The position numbers were made by a program, and so were the translations under genes. This document shows, piece after piece, positions 16,470-25,656 of a DNA stretch of 64,000 bases. The stretch is from Halioglobus maricola (GTDB lineage: Bacteria > Pseudomonadota > Gammaproteobacteria > Pseudomonadales > Halieaceae), in NCBI RefSeq assembly GCF_009388985.1, contig NZ_CP036422.1, positions 4,230,501 through 4,294,500 of the forward strand, read 5' to 3'. Under the pieces are notes generated by a model. The model was not told the origin of the DNA and ran no database searches. It saw nothing but the letters and a program-made list of their open reading frames with translations. The stretch's first letter is position 1. Each line of letters starts with the position of its first letter.

Positions 16470-17372
16470 ATGACCCTGACCGAACTTCGCTACCTCGTCG
16501 CCCTTGCCGAATGCGGCCATTTTCGCAAAGCCGCAGACACCTGCAACGTAAGCCAACCCACGCTCAGTATCGCCATCAAGAAACTGGAAGAAGAGTTGGG
16601 TGTCGACCTGTTTGAACGGGCGCGGCATAAGGTAAGCCCCACTCCCATCGGCGTGCAGGTGGTCAGCCAGGCCCGCACTGTTTTACAGGAAGCCAGCAAT
16701 CTGGTTGCCCTGGCAGAGCAAGGCAAAGACCCTCTGGGCAGCGTGCTGTCGGTGGGCGCCATCTATACCGTCGGACCTTACCTCTTCCCCCGACTACTTT
16801 CCGGCCTGCGCAGAATCGCGCCAGACATGCCGCTCTATATAGAAGAGAGCTACACCGCTGCGCTGCGCGGGAAACTCAGTAGTGGCGCCCTGGATGCGAT
16901 TTTTGTAGCGCTTCCGTTCACCGAGCCGGATGTTGTTACCCGTGCCCTGTTTGACGAGCCCTTTGTGGTACTCATGCCCGACGACCATCCCCTGGTCAAG
17001 GAAACGACTATCGACCCGGCCGCACTAGCCGACCACAAAGTCCTGTTGATGGGCGAAGGCCATTGCTTCCGCGACCAGGTGCTCGAGGCATGCCCCGGCC
17101 TGCAGGAATCCATTATTGAACACAACGCTCGAGACCACGCCACTGTCGAAGGCAGCTCACTTGAGACCCTCAAGCATATGGTGGCAGGCGGGCTCGGAAT
17201 CACGGTGTTGCCGGAATCTGCAGCCAGCCTCGCTCTCTACGGCGATACCCACCTCACAGTACGGCCTTTTAGCGACCCGCCGCCAGCGCGCACCATCGCC
17301 CTGGCCTGGCGAGTCAGCTACCCCCGTCACCAGGCCATCGACATACTGACTGACGCCCTCCGAGACGAATGA
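16470..17372 (+). CDS. oxyR: Hydrogen peroxide-sensing LysR-type regulator OxyR
   Basis: 300 residues. An N-terminal LysR winged helix-turn-helix (MTLTELRYLVALAECGHFRKAAD...) is followed by a substrate-binding-like domain. The redox cysteines fall exactly at C199 (GEGHCFRDQ) and C208 (LEAC), the numbering of E. coli OxyR, so peroxide sensing by disulfide switching is well supported. It overlaps recG by four bases (ATGA), the oxyR-recG arrangement known in Pseudomonas. Expected targets are catalase and peroxidase genes elsewhere. Confidence 0.94.
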   Translation: MTLTELRYLVALAECGHFRKAADTCNVSQPTLSIAIKKLEEELGVDLFERARHKVSPTPIGVQVVSQARTVLQEASNLVALAEQGKDPLGSVLSVGAIYTVGPYLFPRLLSGLRRIAPDMPLYIEESYTAALRGKLSSGALDAIFVALPFTEPDVVTRALFDEPFVVLMPDDHPLVKETTIDPAALADHKVLLMGEGHCFRDQVLEACPGLQESIIEHNARDHATVEGSSLETLKHMVAGGLGITVLPESAASLALYGDTHLTVRPFSDPPPARTIALAWRVSYPRHQAIDILTDALRDE

Positions 17373-19435
17373 GCGGTATAGCCGGAGCACCGGTGCAGGA
17401 ACTGCGCGGCGTGGGCCCAAGTCTCGCCAGGAAACTTGCTGACTACGGGGTACACCGGGTGGAAGATCTGCTGTTTCACCTGCCCCTGCGCTACCAGGAT
17501 CGCACCCGAGTCACACCGATCGGCGCCCTCCAGGCGGGAGCAGACGTAGTCGTGGAAGGTGAAGTGCGGGTAGCCGATATCGCTTTCGGCAAACGCCGCT
17601 CCTTGGTGGTTCGCATCCAGGACGGCAGCGGCACCCTGACCCTGCGTTTCTTCCACTTTTCCGCAGCACAGAAAAACAACCTGCTGCCAGGGACCCGTAT
17701 CCGCTGTTTCGGCCAGGCGCGACGGGGTGCCAGCGGCCTGGAAATGTACCACCCAGAGTATCGCCAGATCGTTGATGGCGAGACGCATAACGAAGAGGCA
17801 TTAACTCCGGTCTACCCAACCACCAACGGCATCGGCCAGAATCAGTGGCGCAAGCTCTGTGAGCAAGCCGTGTTGCGCCTGCACCGCGATCCACCGACGG
17901 ATCTGCTGCCTACAGGCCACCGTTTCCCCTACGATCTGGGTGCTGCGCTGAGCTACCTGCACTCACCTCCACCCGAAGCACCACAGCAGCAATTAGTGGC
18001 GGGCGAGCACCCGGCCCAGTTGCGCCTGGCACTGGAAGAACTTGTAGCGCACAACCTGACCCTGCAGGGCTTGCGGCAACAGCAACAGGCCGAGGGGTCG
18101 CCCTGTCTTAAGGGCGGCGACGAATTGATGCAGAAATTTCTGGCCGGACTGCCCTTCACCCCCACCGGCGCACAGCAGCGCGTCATCGCCGAGATCGAGG
18201 CAGACATCGCGAGCCCCCACCCCATGTTGCGGCTAGTGCAGGGGGACGTAGGGTCCGGAAAAACACTGGTGGCCGCCGCCGCCGCATTGCGGGCCATCGC
18301 CAGCGGCTACCAGGTGGCCATTATGGCGCCCACGGAAATCCTCGCTGAACAACATCGCAGCAACTTCGCCAGCTGGTTCGCCGATCTCGATATCGAAATC
18401 GCCTGGCTGAGCGGTCGCAGCAAGGGCAAAATCCGGGCCGCGTCCCTGGCGCAGATCGAATCGGGAACCGCAGGGCTGATTGTGGGTACCCACGCCCTGT
18501 TTCAAGACGACGTGATGTTCCACCGCCTCGGCCTGGTCGTGGTAGACGAGCAGCATCGCTTCGGCGTCCACCAACGGCTTTCGCTAACAGAAAAATCGGG
18601 GCCCGATGTGGGTCGCCCGCACCAGCTGGTAATGACCGCGACCCCCATTCCGCGCACCCTGTCCATGGTCGCCTACGCTGACCTCGACTGCTCCATCATC
18701 GACGAATTGCCGCCCGGACGAACACCGGTTGAAACAGTGCTAATCGACAACCAACGCCGCGAGCGTATTGTCGAGCGCGTCGCCGCCGCCTGTGCCGGTG
18801 GCCGTCAAGCGTACTGGGTTTGTACCCTAGTAGAGGAGAGCGATGTCTTGCAGGCACAGGCCGCCGAGGCCACCGCCGAGGAATTGCGCATGGCCCTGCC
18901 ACAGCTGCGGGTTGGGCTCGTGCACGGGCGATTGAAACCCGCCGAAAAAGACACGGTGATGGCGGCGTTCAAAGCTGGCGAACTGGACTTACTGGTCGCC
19001 ACGACGGTTATTGAGGTGGGTGTCGATGTCCCCAATGCCAGCCTTATGATTATCGAGAACCCCGAGCGTCTGGGCCTGGCCCAACTCCACCAGCTGCGCG
19101 GCAGGGTCGGCCGCGGCGAAGCAGCAAGCCACTGTGTTTTGCTTTACCAGTCGCCGTTATCCGCCAATGGCAAACAGCGTCTGACAGCCATGCGTGAAAG
19201 CAGCGACGGCTTCTATATTGCCGAGAAGGATCTGGAATTGCGCGGCCCGGGAGAAGTACTCGGCACCCGGCAAACAGGCCTGATGGAGTTCCGCGTAGCC
19301 CAACTACCGGCGCACAATCATCTTCTCGACGAGGTGCAGCAGATTGCCGCGAATCTCCAGAAGAACCATCCACAACTGGTGGAACCGCTGGTTCAGCGCT
19401 GGACCGGAACTACGCGCCAGTTCGCAAAAGTCTGA
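17369..19435 (+). CDS. recG: ATP-dependent DNA helicase RecG
   Basis: Remodels stalled replication forks and branched DNA. 688 residues. The N-terminal wedge/OB domain (about 1-190) is followed by a superfamily 2 helicase core: Walker A GDVGSGKT (about 292-299), DEQH box (VVVDEQHRFG), TATPIPRTL motif III, and QLRGRVGRG motif VI, then the C-terminal TRG-like region. Translationally coupled to oxyR. Its last 26 bases overlap the 3' end of the opposite-strand DUF1415 gene. Confidence 0.97.
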   Translation: MSGIAGAPVQELRGVGPSLARKLADYGVHRVEDLLFHLPLRYQDRTRVTPIGALQAGADVVVEGEVRVADIAFGKRRSLVVRIQDGSGTLTLRFFHFSAAQKNNLLPGTRIRCFGQARRGASGLEMYHPEYRQIVDGETHNEEALTPVYPTTNGIGQNQWRKLCEQAVLRLHRDPPTDLLPTGHRFPYDLGAALSYLHSPPPEAPQQQLVAGEHPAQLRLALEELVAHNLTLQGLRQQQQAEGSPCLKGGDELMQKFLAGLPFTPTGAQQRVIAEIEADIASPHPMLRLVQGDVGSGKTLVAAAAALRAIASGYQVAIMAPTEILAEQHRSNFASWFADLDIEIAWLSGRSKGKIRAASLAQIESGTAGLIVGTHALFQDDVMFHRLGLVVVDEQHRFGVHQRLSLTEKSGPDVGRPHQLVMTATPIPRTLSMVAYADLDCSIIDELPPGRTPVETVLIDNQRRERIVERVAAACAGGRQAYWVCTLVEESDVLQAQAAEATAEELRMALPQLRVGLVHGRLKPAEKDTVMAAFKAGELDLLVATTVIEVGVDVPNASLMIIENPERLGLAQLHQLRGRVGRGEAASHCVLLYQSPLSANGKQRLTAMRESSDGFYIAEKDLELRGPGEVLGTRQTGLMEFRVAQLPAHNHLLDEVQQIAANLQKNHPQLVEPLVQRWTGTTRQFAKV

Positions 19436-19967
19436 CCCTGCGCCGCAGCTCATCCACGCCTATGTCAGCCAGCGTCTGCATATTGCGAGCGGGTATCGCC
19501 TCGGGATCCGGAAACTCTCCCAATACCCGGGACAACATATCCTCGCGGATAAAATGAATCGTCGGCCACGGTGAGCGATTACTGTAGTGACTGCTAGAGG
19601 CAGGATCCTCCCCCTCAAACAGGTAATCCGGGTGAAAACTGGCCAGTTGCACCAACCCCTCCAGGCCCGCCTGCTCGAGCAGGTCTTGACCCTCGGCGAG
19701 AAAATCCAGGTAGTCGTCGAAGGATGCCAGAGCACGGGAAAAGACCAACAGGGTGGTCGCAACCTCCTCCTCCGGCTGCGATTGCAGTAGATCCAACTCC
19801 ATTAAAAAAGCCCGGACCAGGTCCGGGCTCTCGCGGGAATCACAGACAGCCACGCGCAATGCCGGGCTCTCAAACACTGGGCGGGCGAAAGGGCAGAGAT
19901 TGAGGCCGACGACAAAATCCGCCAGCCACGCTCTTGTTTGCCGCTCTACTGCAGCCCCGTCAGGCAT
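19410..19967 (-). CDS. DUF1415 family protein
   Basis: 185 residues. Widely conserved family of unknown function. Visible features are WLADFVVGLNLCPFARPVF near the N-terminus, FDDYLDFL, and LASFHPDYLFEG, with conserved Cys, His and Asp that could bind metal or act catalytically. The C-terminal coding end overlaps the recG 3' end by 26 bases on the other strand, leaving no room for a terminator between them. It follows the rubredoxin reductase fusion gene with only a few bases between, so the two are probably co-transcribed. Confidence 0.88.
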   Translation of the reverse strand: MPDGAAVERQTRAWLADFVVGLNLCPFARPVFESPALRVAVCDSRESPDLVRAFLMELDLLQSQPEEEVATTLLVFSRALASFDDYLDFLAEGQDLLEQAGLEGLVQLASFHPDYLFEGEDPASSSHYSNRSPWPTIHFIREDMLSRVLGEFPDPEAIPARNMQTLADIGVDELRRRVRLLRTGA

Positions 19968-19970
19968 CGC

Positions 19971-21341
19971 TCAGGGCATGATAGGCGGCAGCTCTTTCTG
20001 CAGCGCCATCTTCTGCTTGGTCGCATCACCAGTCAGGGCAAAACCCAGTAGCTCTCCCGCACCGTTGCGGAATTCACCTTTGACATTGTTGCCGTCAATT
20101 TCAAACGACCACTCGCCCTCTGCACCCTGCGCCGGGGGCGCAACAGTAACGGGACAGGCAGGTACCTTGATGGTGACAGGCATAGCCGGATAGCTCACTT
20201 CGGTGGGTTCGCCCGTCAGGGTTTTCGCAAGGGCACGCGCCTGTGCCATCAGCGGCGCAACATAAACCAGCACATGGCCGTTTACCTCGGCACAATCTCC
20301 CATTGCGTAGACATTGGGCACGCTTGTTTCGAGCAGGCGATTGGTGACCACACCGCGATTGGTCTCAATGCCTGAAGCCTGGGCCAGGTCAACACGGGGA
20401 CGAACACCTACCGCGGACAGCACAAGGTCAGCGTCGATGGTGTCGCCATTGTTAAGCGACACTTTTACGCCAGAATCTGCGGTGTTCACCGCGGTTACCA
20501 GCGGGCCAAAATGAAACTTCGCTCCCTTCTCTTCCAGAGCAGCCTGCACCGCTTTGCCCGCGGGCTCGGGCAGGAGTGTGGGCAGGCAATAGCCGAGCGG
20601 ATCTACGGTTTCTGTTTCGAAGCCGCCGTTGATAAGGTCATTGGTGTATTCACAGCCGATCAGGCCGCCGCCAATCAGGCAAACCTTGCTGGCACCGTTC
20701 TTCTTCATCGCGGTGCGGAAGTCATCGAAGTCCAACAGATCATTGATCGAATACACCTTGTCCAGGCCATCCCCCTCAATAGGTGGGCGGATAACATCAG
20801 CACCCAGTGCCAGTACCAGCTTGCTGTAGTGCACTGCGGTCTCTGCGTCGCCAACCTTGATGAGCTGGTTGGCGGTGTCGATTGCGGCCACCTTGGTCAT
20901 GGTCCAGACGCTGGCCTTTAGCATACGGCCCATTGATCCGGCATCCATCTGGGCCAAATCGGTAGTGCTCATGTCCTTGGTGTAGCCGGTGGACAACATC
21001 GGCTTGGAGTAGGAGCGGCCGTCGTCAGAAGTGATCAGGATCAACGGGGTCTCTGCATCGTGCTTGCGGAATTCCTTGGCCAGGCCATAACCTGCAAGGC
21101 CAGTACCGAGAATGACAACAGGCGCGTGCACCTGGTCCACGACCGGTTCCTCATGGTGGGGCGTGTCGTCTACCGGCGACTCCTCGAGCAGTTCGAAGTC
21201 TTCCTTACCCACACCACAGTCCGGGCACAGCCAATCTTCGGGCACGTCTTCCCACTTGGTGCCAGGGGCAATGCCGTCATCCGGCCAGCCTTCTTTCTCG
21301 TCGTAAACCAGGCCACAGACAATACATTCCCATCTACTCAT
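19971..21341 (-). CDS. Rubredoxin fused to rubredoxin-NAD(+) reductase
   Basis: 456 residues. The N-terminal rubredoxin domain (1-55) has CIVCG and CPDCGVGKEDFE, the four iron-ligand cysteines. A short acidic linker leads to a pyridine nucleotide-disulfide-type flavoprotein: FAD loop VILGTGLAGYGLAKEF (about 74), NAD loop VCLIGGGLIGCEY, and a second FAD motif VYAMGDCAEV. In Pseudomonas these are separate proteins (RubA, RubB) that pass electrons to alkane hydroxylase. ATG 21341 is chosen because the rubredoxin begins MSRWECIVC; the longer frame adds 43 unrelated residues. Possible roles are alkane oxidation or oxidative-stress reductase supply. Confidence 0.92.
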   Translation of the reverse strand: MSRWECIVCGLVYDEKEGWPDDGIAPGTKWEDVPEDWLCPDCGVGKEDFELLEESPVDDTPHHEEPVVDQVHAPVVILGTGLAGYGLAKEFRKHDAETPLILITSDDGRSYSKPMLSTGYTKDMSTTDLAQMDAGSMGRMLKASVWTMTKVAAIDTANQLIKVGDAETAVHYSKLVLALGADVIRPPIEGDGLDKVYSINDLLDFDDFRTAMKKNGASKVCLIGGGLIGCEYTNDLINGGFETETVDPLGYCLPTLLPEPAGKAVQAALEEKGAKFHFGPLVTAVNTADSGVKVSLNNGDTIDADLVLSAVGVRPRVDLAQASGIETNRGVVTNRLLETSVPNVYAMGDCAEVNGHVLVYVAPLMAQARALAKTLTGEPTEVSYPAMPVTIKVPACPVTVAPPAQGAEGEWSFEIDGNNVKGEFRNGAGELLGFALTGDATKQKMALQKELPPIMP

Positions 21342-21485
21342 TTTGATCTCACTAAGGGTTACTTTGGGACGAAACACTATAGGGTTGTGTGAAAAATGTG
21401 CAAGGCCATTTCGCGGCTCCAAAGTTGACATATTGAGCCACCGACAGCTTGCAAGGCCGGGTCGGATCAAGCATTCTCCCGAGCC

Positions 21486-22118
21486 ATGACACTCACCCCC
21501 TCAAACCGTCGCAGATCCCCGCGCGAGCCCCACTGGCAGCGCAATGAGCGCTTGACGTCACGGGAACTCGCGCCGGATATCCGCCGTTGGCTGCTGGATG
21601 ATGGCTCTTTGACCGGAAGGCTCATAGACCAGCAACGGGGCGTGTTCGCCGTGGACAGATTGTTCCAGGGCTGGGAGGTTCCACTGCCCTCGGAGCGGCG
21701 CCTTTTGGACCTGGGTCAGCGCCAGCTCGCCATCGTGCGCGAGGTTGTGCTGAACCAGGGCAGTCACAACGTCGTGTTTGCCCGCAGTGTCATGCCCCTC
21801 TCAAGCCTGACCGGCGATCTTGGCCACCTGCGCCGCCTCCAGACTCGCCCGCTGGGGGCCATCCTGTTCAGCCATCCCAATATGCGCCGCAGCCCCTTCG
21901 AACTGGCCCGGATCGCCGGCGACAGTGACTATCTGCCGCGCGAGTATCAACAATCGCAAGCGGTCTGGGCACGCCGTTCGCGCTTTGATATGAACGGCCG
22001 CAGCGTGATGGTGAGCGAGGTGTTCCTTGAGGACTTCCGCCCCTGGCCTACGGTGCTACCCGTTCATCGCACCCAACGAGGCAAAGTGAGCGCTGCAATT
22101 GTTCGTCCGAAGCAGTAA
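21486..22118 (+). CDS. ubiC: Chorismate pyruvate-lyase
   Basis: Converts chorismate to 4-hydroxybenzoate and pyruvate, the first committed step of ubiquinone synthesis. 210 residues. It has LIDQQRGVFAVDRLFQGW, EVVLNQGSHNVVFARSVMP (the active-site arginine is in this region) and the C-terminal SEVFLEDFRPW with its conserved Glu. It is followed 30 bases later by ubiA, which uses its product. It diverges from the rubredoxin fusion gene. Confidence 0.94.
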   Translation: MTLTPSNRRRSPREPHWQRNERLTSRELAPDIRRWLLDDGSLTGRLIDQQRGVFAVDRLFQGWEVPLPSERRLLDLGQRQLAIVREVVLNQGSHNVVFARSVMPLSSLTGDLGHLRRLQTRPLGAILFSHPNMRRSPFELARIAGDSDYLPREYQQSQAVWARRSRFDMNGRSVMVSEVFLEDFRPWPTVLPVHRTQRGKVSAAIVRPKQ

Positions 22119-22148
22119 GCTGACGACTTTCTGGCCCACTTTTTATTG

Positions 22149-23009
22149 ATGCCCCCACCCTCCAAATTCCAGGCTCTGCTACAACTGATCCGCTTCGATA
22201 AGCCGATTGGCACCACCCTGCTGCTATGGCCAACGCTCTGGGCTCTATGGATAGCCGCGGGTGGCGTTCCTGATGTCGACCTGTTGATTATTTTTGTGCT
22301 CGGGACGTTCCTCATGCGTTCGGCCGGGTGCGTGGTCAACGATCTAGCGGACCGCCACTGGGATGGCGAAGTAAACCGCACCAGTGGCCGCCCGCTGGTC
22401 ACCGGTACGGTCACCCCCAATGAGGCGCGAGCGCTGTTCCTGGGGCTGCTCCTCGCTGCATTTGTGCTGGTGTTGTTCACCAACCCACTCACGGTGAAAC
22501 TGTCCTTCGCCGCAGTTGCGTTGGCCTCCACCTACCCATTTATGAAGCGCTACACCCACCTCCCTCAGCTGGTCCTGGGGGCAGCCTTCTCATGGGGCAT
22601 CCCAATGGCCTTTGCGGCCCAGACCAACGAGCTCCCCAACGCACTGTGGTTGATCTACCTGGGCAACCTCGCCTGGACCGTGGCCTACGACACCAAATAC
22701 GCGATGGTCGATCGCGAGGATGATCTGGTAGTGGGCATCAAATCTACCGCCATTCTGTTTGGCCGGCACGACCGACTGATCGTCGCCTTGCTGCAGCTTG
22801 GTTTCCTCGGACTGATGGTCGCTGCGGGCCAGAGTTTCCATCTGGGAGCGGCCTACTATCTAGGCCTGGTGATCGCAGCGGCATTGTGCGGCTATCACCA
22901 GTACCTGATCCGGGAACGCGATCCCGACGCATGCTTCAAAGCATTTCTGCACAACAACTGGGTGGGCGCGGTTATTTTTGCGGGCATCGCACTCGATTAC
23001 GCAATTTGA
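22149..23009 (+). CDS. ubiA: 4-hydroxybenzoate octaprenyltransferase
   Basis: Integral membrane prenyltransferase that attaches the isoprenoid tail to 4-hydroxybenzoate. 286 residues from ATG 22149; a TTG immediately before it is in frame but unnecessary. Multiple hydrophobic helices. The two Mg-diphosphate motifs are visible: NDLADRHWD (about 66-74) and DTKYAMVDREDD (about 180-191). It forms a small operon with ubiC. Confidence 0.96.
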   Translation: MPPPSKFQALLQLIRFDKPIGTTLLLWPTLWALWIAAGGVPDVDLLIIFVLGTFLMRSAGCVVNDLADRHWDGEVNRTSGRPLVTGTVTPNEARALFLGLLLAAFVLVLFTNPLTVKLSFAAVALASTYPFMKRYTHLPQLVLGAAFSWGIPMAFAAQTNELPNALWLIYLGNLAWTVAYDTKYAMVDREDDLVVGIKSTAILFGRHDRLIVALLQLGFLGLMVAAGQSFHLGAAYYLGLVIAAALCGYHQYLIRERDPDACFKAFLHNNWVGAVIFAGIALDYAI

Positions 23010-23021
23010 TAGCGCGCTGAG

Positions 23022-24164
23022 ATGGAAGCAGAGTTCATAACCAGCCTTGAGCAAGTCGACGCCAGCGAATGGGAGCAGCTGTTCGGACGGGACTACCCTT
23101 TTACCCGACACGATTTCTTGCTGGGGCTGGAGCGAACCGGCTGCACTACTGCAGAATCGGGCTGGCAGCCCTGTCACCTGCTGCTGCGGCAAGAAGGATC
23201 GCTGCTTGCTGCCATGCCGATGTACCTCAAGTCACATTCCTACGGAGAGTACGTGTTCGACTGGTCGTGGGCCCGGGCCTGGCAGCAAAGTGGCCTGGAG
23301 TACTACCCGAAGCTTGTCACCGCTATTCCGTTCACCCCGGCTACCGGTTCGCGTCTCGCCCATACCCCTGAGTTAGACCCGGCCACCGCCAGGGATACAG
23401 TGCTGCAAGCGATAAAACAATTCGCGGCCGCTCAAGAAGTTTCGAGCTGGCATCTGCTGTTCCCGGAAAAAGAGGTGTCCGACGCGTTTCTGGAACGTGA
23501 CTGCCCCCAGCGCGTAGCGGTGCAGTTTCACTGGTTCAACCGCAACTACCATCACTTTGACGACTTTCTCGCAGATTTTTCCAGCCGCAAGCGCAAAAAC
23601 CTCCGGCGAGAGCGCCGGCGTATCGAAGAGCAGGGCCTTGAACTCCAGACCCTCGAGGGAGCGCAGATTACCGCGGCAGACTGGGAGCGATTTCATCACT
23701 TTTACCAGACCACTTACGCCAAACGCAGTGGCCACGGCGGCTATCTCAGCCGGGAATTTTTCACCGAGCTACTTCCCACCCTGGGGGACCAGGTAGTCAT
23801 GGTCGTTGCAAGACACGGCGACAACGCTGTCGCAGCGGCGCTCTACTTCAGGTCGTCCGACACACTTTACGGCCGCTACTGGGGATGCCTGGAGGAATTC
23901 GATTGCCTCCACTTTGAGGCCTGTTACTACCGCGGCATCGAGTATTGTATCGAGCAGGGCATTGCCCGATTTGACCCAGGTGCCCAGGGAGAGCACAAGA
24001 TTCAGCGCGGTTTCCGCCCGGTTGAAACCTGGTCAAATCACTGGATTGCAGATCCCGGACTAGCGGCCGCTGTGGCCGACTTTACCCGCTCGGAGGTCGC
24101 TCATACTGCGGCTTACAAGCGCGAAGCGGAAACACTGCTGCCGTTCAAACAGGCAGCGGAGTGA
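23022..24164 (+). CDS. FemAB/GNAT-like peptidoglycan-associated acyltransferase family protein
   Basis: 380 residues. It matches the pattern of the DUF482 family, sometimes called peptidogalycan biosynthesis proteins, which have a GNAT/FemAB fold. Features are FSSRKRKNLRRERRRIEEQG (basic helix, about 187-206), TYAKRSGHGGYLSREFF, and the C-terminal block RFDPGAQGEHKIQRGFRPV, where a catalytic or substrate-binding role is usually suspected. The acceptor and acyl donor are unknown. It is 12 bases after ubiA and may share its transcript. No signal peptide, so it is cytoplasmic. Confidence 0.82.
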   Translation: MEAEFITSLEQVDASEWEQLFGRDYPFTRHDFLLGLERTGCTTAESGWQPCHLLLRQEGSLLAAMPMYLKSHSYGEYVFDWSWARAWQQSGLEYYPKLVTAIPFTPATGSRLAHTPELDPATARDTVLQAIKQFAAAQEVSSWHLLFPEKEVSDAFLERDCPQRVAVQFHWFNRNYHHFDDFLADFSSRKRKNLRRERRRIEEQGLELQTLEGAQITAADWERFHHFYQTTYAKRSGHGGYLSREFFTELLPTLGDQVVMVVARHGDNAVAAALYFRSSDTLYGRYWGCLEEFDCLHFEACYYRGIEYCIEQGIARFDPGAQGEHKIQRGFRPVETWSNHWIADPGLAAAVADFTRSEVAHTAAYKREAETLLPFKQAAE

Positions 24165-24168
24165 TCAC

Positions 24169-24765
24169 TCACTTGCGCCAGACCAGCAGGCGATTATTGG
24201 CCGGCATGGCGTTATCTTCCTGCAACTTGAAACCCGCCGTCTCGGCCAGTTCATTCACCCGCTCGAAATCGCGAATAGCGCTGTAGCTGGCCTGGCTGGC
24301 AAGCCATTCATCGAAACGCGCATTGCTGGCAGAACTGTACTCCCCGCCGTAGTTAAACGGACCATATACCGCCAACAGGGTGCCCGCCGAAGCGCGCTCT
24401 CCGAGCTCCGCAAACAACTCACAGACGGATTCCCACGGCATGATGTGCAGGCTGTTGGCGGTGAACAGCGCCTGCGGAACAGTGGCTACGGGCCACGGGC
24501 GCGCGCTCACATCCAGACACAGGGGAGAAGCGAGATTGGCTCCTCGATAGGCTCCGCAACGAGGTTCCAGCGTTGCCATCTGGGCGGACATGTCAGTGGG
24601 CTGCCAGCGCAAGTGTGTCAGGTGCTGGGCAAACCAGGTGGCGTGCTGCGCCGTACCCGAGGCAATTTCCAGTACCTCAGTGGAGCCCGCAAATACGCGA
24701 GTCAGAACGTCGAGAATGGGCGCCTTGTTGTTTTCACACGCCTGAGAAAACGGCAGGCCATCCAT
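24169..24765 (-). CDS. DUF938 family SAM-dependent methyltransferase-like protein
   Basis: 198 residues. A class I methyltransferase fold is suggested by VLEIASGTAQHATWFAQHL (SAM-binding motif I) near residue 31 and WQPTDMS after it. The N-terminal FSQACENNKAPIL and FTANSLHIMPWE are DUF938 hallmarks. Substrate unknown. The start at ATG 24765 is two bases beyond the yaaA stop; a TTG overlapping that stop is an alternative. Translational coupling to yaaA is likely. Confidence 0.85.
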   Translation of the reverse strand: MDGLPFSQACENNKAPILDVLTRVFAGSTEVLEIASGTAQHATWFAQHLTHLRWQPTDMSAQMATLEPRCGAYRGANLASPLCLDVSARPWPVATVPQALFTANSLHIMPWESVCELFAELGERASAGTLLAVYGPFNYGGEYSSASNARFDEWLASQASYSAIRDFERVNELAETAGFKLQEDNAMPANNRLLVWRK

Positions 24766-24767
24766 CT

Positions 24768-25550
24768 TCAAGCTGCCGGGGGCGTATCGCGTGTGAATAC
24801 CGGTTCGTGGGCGCTGGACTCTGCCCGATTGTACTTGTAGCCACTGCCCTTGAATTTCTTTAGTGCCGCTGGATCATTCAGCTCCTTGTCGATGATATAG
24901 CGGGCCATCTCGCCTCGGGCTTTCTTGGCGTAGAAACTGATCACCTTGTATTTCCCGTTCTTCAGGTCCTTGAACACTGGCGTGATAAGTTCCGCTTCCA
25001 GCTCGCGCACTTTTACCGCCTTGAAGTACTCATTCGAGGCCAGATTCACTAGTACCGGTGAGCCAGACTTCTTCAACTGTTTCTGCAGCAGCTCGGTAAT
25101 GTCATTACCCCAGAATTCATACAGGTTCTTGCCGCCTGAATTGGCAAATTTGAGGCCCATTTCAAGCCGATAAGGCTGCATCAGATCCAGAGGACGAAGC
25201 AAACCATAGAGCCCGGAGAGAATACCCAGATGCTTCTGGGCAAAGCCTAACTGGGAGGCCGTTAGCGTGTCGGCCTCGAGACCCGTATAAACATCGCCCT
25301 TGAATGCGAGCACGGCCTGCTTGGCGTTATCGAGGGTGAACGGTGTTCCCCAGTTCATAAAGCGGGCATGATTCAGCGCCGCAATGTTCTCGCTTACCCC
25401 CATCAGGCCGCGGATATCGTCCGGACTCATCTGGCGCGCATCTTCCACCAACTGCTGAGACTGCTGCAGGAACTGGGGCTGGGTAGATTTGCGCGTGGTT
25501 GGAGGGGTGTCAAAATCGAGGGTCTTGGCTGGGGAAATTACTGTGAGCAT
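24768..25550 (-). CDS. yaaA: Peroxide stress protein YaaA
   Basis: 260 residues from ATG 25550 (MLTVISPAKTLDFDTP, the conserved YaaA start; the longer frame adds 13 residues). In E. coli, YaaA is in the OxyR regulon, limits free iron and protects DNA during peroxide stress. Motifs include MGLKFANSGGKNLYEFW, LVNLASNEYFKAV and the C-terminal VISFYAKKARGEMARYI. Co-transcribed with the DUF938 gene. OxyR is encoded 8 kb away, so regulation by it is possible, but no site was identified. Confidence 0.95.
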   Translation of the reverse strand: MLTVISPAKTLDFDTPPTTRKSTQPQFLQQSQQLVEDARQMSPDDIRGLMGVSENIAALNHARFMNWGTPFTLDNAKQAVLAFKGDVYTGLEADTLTASQLGFAQKHLGILSGLYGLLRPLDLMQPYRLEMGLKFANSGGKNLYEFWGNDITELLQKQLKKSGSPVLVNLASNEYFKAVKVRELEAELITPVFKDLKNGKYKVISFYAKKARGEMARYIIDKELNDPAALKKFKGSGYKYNRAESSAHEPVFTRDTPPAA

Positions 25551-25656
25551 GCTGCCTGCCTTGTTGATTGTTTGCGTGGTGGCCCACAAGGCCGCCCTTT
25601 GCTGCGGCTGCTATGATACTCTGCGCCAAAATAATCAAAAACCCCCGGGACGCGTT

